In this document: in pieces, positions 5,136 to 9,449 of the stretch
How the letters are laid out: each line of letters opens with the position of its first letter
How positions within the stretch are numbered: the first letter of the stretch is position 1
Assembly (NCBI RefSeq): GCF_934747485.1
Contig: NZ_CAKVGN010000094.1
Coordinates: 1 to 9,449, forward strand
Source of the DNA: an uncultured Brachyspira sp.
Lineage (GTDB): Bacteria > Spirochaetota > Brachyspiria > Brachyspirales > Brachyspiraceae
DNA: 9,449 nucleotides
Direction: 5' to 3'
Program-made: the position numbers and the translations under genes
Notes under the pieces: generated by a model
Told to the model about the DNA's origin: nothing
The model's database searches: none
What the model saw: the letters and a program-made list of their open reading frames with translations, nothing else

Positions 5136-5897
5136 ATGAGAAAAGTAACTGCTATAATACCTGCAAGATATGATTCTACAAGATTTCCAAAGAAACTTAC
5201 TTATGAATTATTAGGCAAGCCTATAATTATTGCTGTTTATGACAATGTCAAGGCTGCTAAAGATATAGATGAAGTTATAGTGGCAACAGATTCAAAAGAG
5301 ATAATGGATATATGCGAAAAAAATAATGCTAAAGCAGTTATGACTTCAAAGCATCATACTTCCGGCACTTCAAGAATAACAGAAGTCGCTAAAAATATAG
5401 ATTCTGACATTATTATTAATGTTCAAGGTGATGAGCCTTTAATTAATGAAGATGTGCTTAAACCTGTTATAGATGCTTTTGATGATGAGAATGTTGATAT
5501 AGCTACTTTAAAAACAAAAATTGATGATTATAGCCCTTTAATTAAAGATGAAAATGCTGTAAAGGTGGTATGCGATTATAAAGATTATGCGATGTATTTT
5601 TCAAGAGCTACTATTCCGCATAAAAGATTTGACCAAGATATATTAGTTAAATATTATAAACATATTGGAGTTTATGCTTTTAGAAGAGAGGCTCTTTTAA
5701 AAATAGAAACCCTACAAGAATGCGAATACGAAAAGATAGAAAAGCTTGAGCAGTTAAGATGGCTTTATAATGGAATGAAAATCAAAGTATTAGAAACTAA
5801 TCATTTTATACATGGAATTGACACAAAAGAAGATTTGGATATTGTTCAAGAGTATTTAAAAAAAGAAGCATTTATAAAATTAGGAAATAATGCTTAA
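5136..5897 (+). CDS. kdsB: CMP-KDO synthetase (3-deoxy-manno-octulosonate cytidylyltransferase)
   Basis: A 253-residue cytoplasmic enzyme that activates KDO with CTP to CMP-KDO for the inner core of lipo-oligosaccharide. The family blocks appear in order: I-P-A-R-Y-x-S-T-R-F-P-x-K (8-20, nucleotide binding), A-T-D-S (50-53), H-x-S-G-T-x-R (74-80), N-V-Q-G-D-E-P (95-101, Mg ligand D99), Y-F-S-R-A-T-I-P (154-161), H-I-G-V-Y (176-180), L-E-Q-L-R-W-L (204-210) and G-I-D-T-x-E-D-L (227-234, second Mg ligand D229). The residue before the Arg of the SGT block, normally Asp or Glu, is Ser79 here. The length is close to the usual 245-255. A ribosome site AGGCGG (5122-5127) lies inside the end of the ptsN-like gene, so translation is probably coupled. 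The end overlaps comF by 8 nt. A cytidylyltransferase for a KDO variant is the main alternative. Confidence 0.93.
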   Translation: MRKVTAIIPARYDSTRFPKKLTYELLGKPIIIAVYDNVKAAKDIDEVIVATDSKEIMDICEKNNAKAVMTSKHHTSGTSRITEVAKNIDSDIIINVQGDEPLINEDVLKPVIDAFDDENVDIATLKTKIDDYSPLIKDENAVKVVCDYKDYAMYFSRATIPHKRFDQDILVKYYKHIGVYAFRREALLKIETLQECEYEKIEKLEQLRWLYNGMKIKVLETNHFIHGIDTKEDLDIVQEYLKKEAFIKLGNNA

Positions 5898-6621
5898 AAA
5901 ATTTTTTACTGTTGTTTTTAATATACTATTTCCAAATCATTGCATCATATGTAAAAATATCATGCAAAGTGATAATATGAATTATATATGCATAGATTGC
6001 ATTAACAAATTAAGCTATATTCACAGAGATGATTATATAAGATGCAATCGCTGCGGAAGAGTGATAGACACAGAAGATTCAACTTGCATATGCTCTTACG
6101 AAAACATTTATTTTGATGAATGTAAATCAATGCTTTATTATGATGATAAAACAAGTAATTTAATTCATAAGATGAAGTTTAGCCATAGATATTTAATTTG
6201 TAAAGATTTTGCTGTTATGCTTTCTTTTTATTATAAAGACTATATTAATAAATTTGATGCTGTTTCGTTTGTGCCTCTTGGAAAAAATAGACTGCTTGAA
6301 AGAGGCTATAATCAAAGCGAACTCATAGCAAGACACATATCAAAAATAATAAATATACCATTAATAGAAAACATTATAATTAGAAAAAAAGAGAGTAAGC
6401 CTCTTAGCATGATAAAAGGAAAAGAGCTTAGAGAGAAAGCAATAAAAAACGCTTTTAAAATAAACCAAAAGTATAAGTTTAATAACAATAAAAAAATAAA
6501 TATCTTGATAATAGATGATGTATTTACAACAGGTTCAACTATAAATGAGATGTCATTAGAATTAAGAAAATTAGAGTTTATAGAAAGAATAGGCGTACTT
6601 ACGGTAGCGTCAGCGAGATAA
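5890..6621 (+). CDS. ComF-family phosphoribosyltransferase-like protein
   Basis: A 243-residue protein with two parts. The N-terminal part is zinc-finger-like, with Cys at 18, 21, 34, 37 and again at 52, 55, 66 and 68 (plus 78), that is, CxxC pairs able to hold one or two metals. The C-terminal part is a type I phosphoribosyltransferase fold. It has V-P-L-G-x-x-R-x-x-x-R-G-Y-N-Q-S (the ComF signature) in the middle and the PRPP-binding loop I-I-D-D-V-F-T-T-G-S-T at about 207-217. ComF/GntX proteins are needed for DNA uptake in naturally competent bacteria, apparently on the cytoplasmic side, but many non-competent species carry them. No other competence genes are in the window, so a role in transformation is not shown. 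AGGA (5882-5885) precedes the ATG by 4 nt; the start overlaps the kdsB stop by 8 nt. It is the last gene of the operon. Confidence 0.9.
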   Translation: MLKKFFTVVFNILFPNHCIICKNIMQSDNMNYICIDCINKLSYIHRDDYIRCNRCGRVIDTEDSTCICSYENIYFDECKSMLYYDDKTSNLIHKMKFSHRYLICKDFAVMLSFYYKDYINKFDAVSFVPLGKNRLLERGYNQSELIARHISKIINIPLIENIIIRKKESKPLSMIKGKELREKAIKNAFKINQKYKFNNNKKINILIIDDVFTTGSTINEMSLELRKLEFIERIGVLTVASAR

Positions 6622-6650
6622 AAAATTAGTTTTTATTTTTTATTATTCTC

Positions 6651-6807
6651 GGGGACTAGCCCCCCTGCGAAGCGTGCCCTTAGAGTACACCCCCCCCCAG
6701 TTCTTTTACGACCGAAGGAAGTGCCTGTGGTATTGGTATAAAAGAACCAAAAGAACTGCATTTTTAAGCTAAAATTTAGGTTTTATTCTATTATTTTATT
6801 TAATACA
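6651..6807 (+). repeat. Dispersed palindromic repeat, element A
   Basis: It starts with a G/C-rich island (GGGG-ACTAG-CCCC hairpin at 6651-6663, then a G/C-rich spacer and C9 at 6690-6698). A perfect 10-bp inverted repeat follows: CAGTTCTTTT (6698-6707) with AAAAGAACTG (6749-6758), enclosing 41 nt. The 3' arm is partly duplicated in tandem: AAAAGAACC (6740-6748) directly precedes AAAAGAACT (6749-6757), giving two alternative partners for the 5' arm. The roughly 50 nt after the stem (ACTGCATTTT..., GTTTTAT, CTAT, TTTTA) are also shared with element B. No open frame for a transposase is present. Confidence 0.72.
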
Positions 6808-6845
6808 TATTCCTAAATAATTGGCTATATTATGTGCGTTTTTTG

Positions 6846-6872
6846 CAACTTTTTTGTGCGACAAAAAAGTTG
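6846..6872. repeat. Perfect 12-bp palindrome with 3-nt loop
   Basis: CAACTTTTTTGT (6846-6857), loop GCG (6858-6860), ACAAAAAAGTTG (6861-6872). All 12 pairs are perfect. No T-run follows the hairpin on either strand, so it lacks classic intrinsic terminator form. The hexamer TGTGCG also occurs just upstream, at 6833-6838, as well as inside the palindrome (6855-6860). Confidence 0.7.
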
Positions 6873-6969
6873 ATAACTTCTCTATAATTCATAAAGATTG
6901 GCAATATATATTTACTATTGTAATGCTAAAAAATTTTAAGTTTGAAAAATATTTTTAAGTTTTTTATTT

Positions 6970-7075
6970 GTGGTGGCTTTGCCCCCACACCCCCAGTTCT
7001 TTTGTTGGCACAAAGAACCAAAAAGACTGCATTTTATATAAAATTAATGTTTTATACTATATTTTACTCTATACA
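6970..7075 (+). repeat. Dispersed palindromic repeat, element B
   Basis: A shorter relative of element A in the same orientation. It begins with a hairpin GTGGTGGC-TTT-GCCCCCAC (6970-6988, one mismatch), then ACCCCCAGTTCTTTT, then a bulged stem GTTCTTT..GT / AC..AAAGAAC (6996-7018) with loop TGGC, then AAAAAGACTGCATTTT. The outer arm differs from that of element A by one base. The downstream A/T-rich flank also resembles that of element A up to about 7075. The central part of element A with GAAGGAAGTGCC is missing here. Confidence 0.7.
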
Positions 7076-7150
7076 ACAATATTTTATTTTATAAAAAAAA
7101 TTATAATTAATATTCTATATCAATAGTTTTGAAACAGTTATAATAAAAAA

Positions 7151-9223
7151 CTAAATGTTCATTTCTTTCTTTAAATAATTTGCCTTAATAACAAAATCTT
7201 CATTCTCTCTAAAAAACTCTTCTCTATCAAGCTTCAATAATTCTCGCATCTCATCTTTTGCCTTACGCATAATCTCAGCATCTTTCACAATATTGCCAAG
7301 CTTAAAATCTGCTATACCGCTTTGCTTATCCCCTAAAAACTCTCCAGCACCCCTAAGCTCTAAATCTTTTTCAGCTATCTTAAAACCATCAGTAGTTTCG
7401 CATATAACATTAATTCTCTCTTTTATTATATCATTAAGCTCACTATGAAGTATTAAGTAACAATAGCCAAGCTTATCGCCGCGTCCAACTCTTCCTCTAA
7501 GCTGATGAAGCTGTGATAAACCAAAACGCTCTGCCCCTTCTATTAATATTGTCGTGGCGTTGGGATTGTCTATACCTACCTCAATTACTGTTGTTGAAAA
7601 AAGCACCTTTATCTCACCGTTTGAAAACCTATTCATAATATATTCTTTCTCTTCATCTTTCATCTTGCCATGTATTATTTCTATGTTTATATTTTCAAAA
7701 TAGGTTTGCTTAGCCCTCTCAAACTCGCTTGATAAAGTGATTATACTGCTGTCATCATTCTCTATGAAAGGAAAAACCACATAACCCTGCTCACCTTTTG
7801 CTATTCTGCTTTTTAAAAACTTATAACAATGGTCTCTTTCATATAACTCTTTATATTTCGTAAGCACACCCTTTCTTCCTTTTGGCATGCTCTTAATAAT
7901 AGATAAATCCAACTCACCAAACAAAGTTAAAGCCAAAGACTGAGGTATTGGCGTTGCTGTCATTAATAGATAATCAACATTATTTCCTTTTGACAACAAT
8001 TTATTTCTCTGATTAACTCCAAATCTCTGCTGTTCATCTACTATGGCATAAGAAAGATTTTTAAATACAACCTCATCATATAATATAGAGTGAGTGCCTA
8101 CTAATATATGAGTTTTACCTTCTCTAAGTCTTTTTAATGTATATGCTCTTTCATTTTGACTCACAGACGAAGTAAGTATATCTATTTTTATAACATCTTC
8201 TAAGTTTGCATTTTTTATTATTTTTTTAAAAGTATAATAATGCTGAAGTGCTAATATTTCTGTGGGAGCTAAAAAAGCTGTTTGAAAATTAGATTCTGTT
8301 GGTATTAATGCCGTTAGAAATGCCACAATTGTTTTTCCAGCTCCAACATCTCCCTGAAGAAGCCTAAATAATTGCCTATTAGAAAACATATCTTTTTTTA
8401 TCTCTTCTATAGCGTTATTCTGGTCATCTGTGAGGCTAAAACCTAAACTTAATTTTACCCTCTCTAATAAATTACTGCTATTATACCTTTCTTCTTTTAT
8501 AAGTATATTTGGTCTTCTCTCACTTAAATGTATATACTGAAAAGTTAAAAACTCTTCAAAAACTAAACTCTCTCTTGCCTCTTCCAATGCCTCAAAAGAT
8601 GTAGGAAAATGCATCTCCATTATAGAGCTTACAAAGTTTTTTAATCTGTATTTTTTCTTGATAACCTTTGGTATATCATATTGCATATTCTTTTCAAATT
8701 TTTCTAATTCGCTAACAATTAAAGTTCTTAATTTTTTCTGAGAAAGTCCTTCTGTAAGCGGATATATAGGCACTATTTTTCCATATGATAAAGAATTTGA
8801 AGAAGGCTTTTCAAACTCCACAAACCTGCATTGCACCTTTCCTCTCATATTGCGTATAAACTTCCCGGTGAGATATAATTTTGCTCCCTTAGAAGCACCA
8901 GCAGGAACACGCCCTCCATATATTGGCACTTCGCATAACGTGATGCCGTCTGTTACTATAATCAAAGGCTTCTTCCTAAACTGAAAAGTAAAACTTCCTA
9001 CATCTATGACTTCAACATACACAACACAGTTTTTATCTGGATTTTTTAAGGCTTCATTTATCTTTAGTGTATTTCTTCTGTCTTCATAAGTCCTTGGAAA
9101 AAATGTTATTAAATCATAAAGTGTGAATATATTTTTTTTAGCGAGTGTTTCTGCGTATTTTGGTCCTACGCCTTTTATATATTTTATATCTGTAGTGAAA
9201 ATCTCTTTATTGTAGTCTTTCAT
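7151..9223 (-). CDS. recG: ATP-dependent DNA helicase RecG
   Basis: A 690-residue protein, full length for RecG (E. coli 693). RecG unwinds and remodels branched DNA such as stalled forks, R-loops and Holliday junctions. The N-terminal wedge region includes a helix-hairpin-helix-like K-G-V-G-P-K-Y-A (17-24) and an OB-fold part at about 65-140. Helicase motifs follow in order: F-x-L-T-x-D-Q (262-268), Walker A G-D-V-G-A-G-K-T (291-298), A-P-T-E (319-322), G-T-H-S (376-379), Walker B box D-E-Q-Q (396-399, where E. coli has DEQH), T-A-T-P-I-P (422-427), I-H-G-K-M (517-521), T-T-V-I-E-V-G-I-D (544-552) and Q-L-R-G-R-V-G-R (574-581). The C-terminal block L-R-G-A-G-E-F-L-G-x-K-Q-S-G (623-636) is the RecG/Mfd-type translocation region. 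The ATG at 9223 is the natural start by length, but only a weak ribosome site precedes it. It is transcribed toward comF. Confidence 0.97.
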   Translation of the reverse strand: MKDYNKEIFTTDIKYIKGVGPKYAETLAKKNIFTLYDLITFFPRTYEDRRNTLKINEALKNPDKNCVVYVEVIDVGSFTFQFRKKPLIIVTDGITLCEVPIYGGRVPAGASKGAKLYLTGKFIRNMRGKVQCRFVEFEKPSSNSLSYGKIVPIYPLTEGLSQKKLRTLIVSELEKFEKNMQYDIPKVIKKKYRLKNFVSSIMEMHFPTSFEALEEARESLVFEEFLTFQYIHLSERRPNILIKEERYNSSNLLERVKLSLGFSLTDDQNNAIEEIKKDMFSNRQLFRLLQGDVGAGKTIVAFLTALIPTESNFQTAFLAPTEILALQHYYTFKKIIKNANLEDVIKIDILTSSVSQNERAYTLKRLREGKTHILVGTHSILYDEVVFKNLSYAIVDEQQRFGVNQRNKLLSKGNNVDYLLMTATPIPQSLALTLFGELDLSIIKSMPKGRKGVLTKYKELYERDHCYKFLKSRIAKGEQGYVVFPFIENDDSSIITLSSEFERAKQTYFENINIEIIHGKMKDEEKEYIMNRFSNGEIKVLFSTTVIEVGIDNPNATTILIEGAERFGLSQLHQLRGRVGRGDKLGYCYLILHSELNDIIKERINVICETTDGFKIAEKDLELRGAGEFLGDKQSGIADFKLGNIVKDAEIMRKAKDEMRELLKLDREEFFRENEDFVIKANYLKKEMNI

Positions 9224-9359
9224 ATAACAACCATTTTATATTAATATATATTATTTCAGCATAAAATTCTATAATAATAAATAAAGCATTTTATTAAAAA
9301 AGAATAAAAAATCTAATACATTAATTTTTTATTACAAATATTTTTAAGCAAGTTATTTA

Positions 9360-9449
9360 ATAAAATACATATCATTGCACAGGAGCCAGACATATTGCAG
9401 TTAGGAATTCCTTAATTTCTTAAAGTATAGCATAGGTGTATCATAATTT
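9360..9449 (+). pseudogene. Decayed copy of the S-x-T-Y-C small-protein family, cut by window edge
   Basis: The plus-strand frame at 9360 reads I-K-Y-I-S-L-H-R-S-Q-T-Y-C-S, then TAG (9402-9404), E-F-L-N-F-L-K-Y-S-I-G-V-S and TAA at 9444-9446. The in-frame TAG and an earlier in-frame TAA at 9345 mark it as broken. GGAGCCAGACATATTGCA (9382-9399) matches the minus strand of 51-68 at 17 of 18 positions. ATAGGTGTATCATAATTT (9432-9449) matches the minus strand of 590-607 at 17 of 18. Compared with the 590 copy it appears to carry about 7 extra codons around a 10-bp palindrome AGGAATTCCT (9403-9412). It lies upstream of recG on the opposite strand, and the repeat may continue past the window edge. 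Confidence 0.45.

Larger units (their letters stand above)
6622..7150. other. Repeat-filled gap between convergent comF-like gene and recG
   Basis: A 529-base stretch with no gene on either strand. Immediately after the comF stop there is an A/T-only inverted repeat (TAAAAA/TTTTTA) followed by T-runs, at best a weak terminator. Then come repeat element A, a perfect 12-bp palindrome and repeat element B, separated by A/T-rich filler. The hairpins of the repeats may terminate transcription from comF: T5 follows the outer stem of element A. No clear terminator for recG is seen on the minus strand. Confidence 0.7.

Noticed and set aside
5890..6621. Orotate or adenine phosphoribosyltransferase
   Set aside because: The N-terminal CxxC pairs and the R-G-Y-N-Q block are specific to the ComF/GntX family rather than nucleotide-salvage enzymes.
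6711..6781. Short in-frame peptide E-G-S-A-C-G ... across element A as a gene
   Set aside because: There is no start codon with a ribosome site and the sequence is explained by the palindromic repeat structure.
6970..7030. Intrinsic terminator for recG on the minus strand
   Set aside because: Hairpins exist, but on the minus strand they are followed by G-runs or A-rich sequence, not a T-tract.
6651..7075. CRISPR array
   Set aside because: There are only two copies, with unequal lengths, long A/T spacing and internal palindromes; no regular repeat-spacer pattern and no cas genes.

Overview
The window is strongly AT-rich, with A/T-biased codons, long A/T intergenic stretches and short G/C-rich islands confined to tRNAs and repeats. 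This composition, the gene content (CMP-KDO synthetase, PtsN-type EIIA, ComF, RecG, a small beta-barrel-like surface protein) and the style of the intergenic repeats suggest a spirochaete of the genus Brachyspira. The genus is an inference from recognition, not from a search.

Layout. Positions 1-806 hold one small exported-peptide gene on the minus strand, then about 600 bases of A/T-rich DNA with gene debris. On the plus strand, 807-2907 carries a large membrane-anchored protein (DUF3352-like) followed by a DUF1232/YkvA-type membrane protein. On the minus strand, 2915-4099 carries tRNA-Pro(UGG), tRNA-Arg(UCU), tRNA-His(GUG), an outer-membrane-type protein and tRNA-Arg(UCG), in transcription order. 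A perfect consensus sigma-70 promoter (TTGACA-16-TATAAT) heads this row. Diverging from it, a second good promoter (TTGACT-16-TATCAT) drives a tight plus-strand operon, 4237-6621: unknown protein, PtsN-like EIIA, KdsB, ComF-family phosphoribosyltransferase. Gaps are 16 nt, 1 nt and an 8-nt overlap. recG occupies 7151-9223 on the minus strand, convergent with comF.

The 529-base gap between comF and recG is packed with repeats. It has two same-orientation copies of a palindromic, G/C-rich dispersed element (A at 6651-6807, B at 6970-7075) with a perfect 12-bp palindrome between them. A fragment of element A recurs near position 314.

The least expected observation is a short coding-like motif, S-x-T-Y-C followed by [LI]-K-[KY]. 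It occurs at both ends of the window: in the small gene at 1-204 (minus), in a stop-riddled remnant at 590-646 (minus), and in another remnant at about 9360-9449 (plus). The copies differ partly by synonymous codon changes. This suggests a decayed multicopy family of small exported proteins rather than a non-coding repeat. No CRISPR array, transposase, prophage or toxin-antitoxin pair was found.
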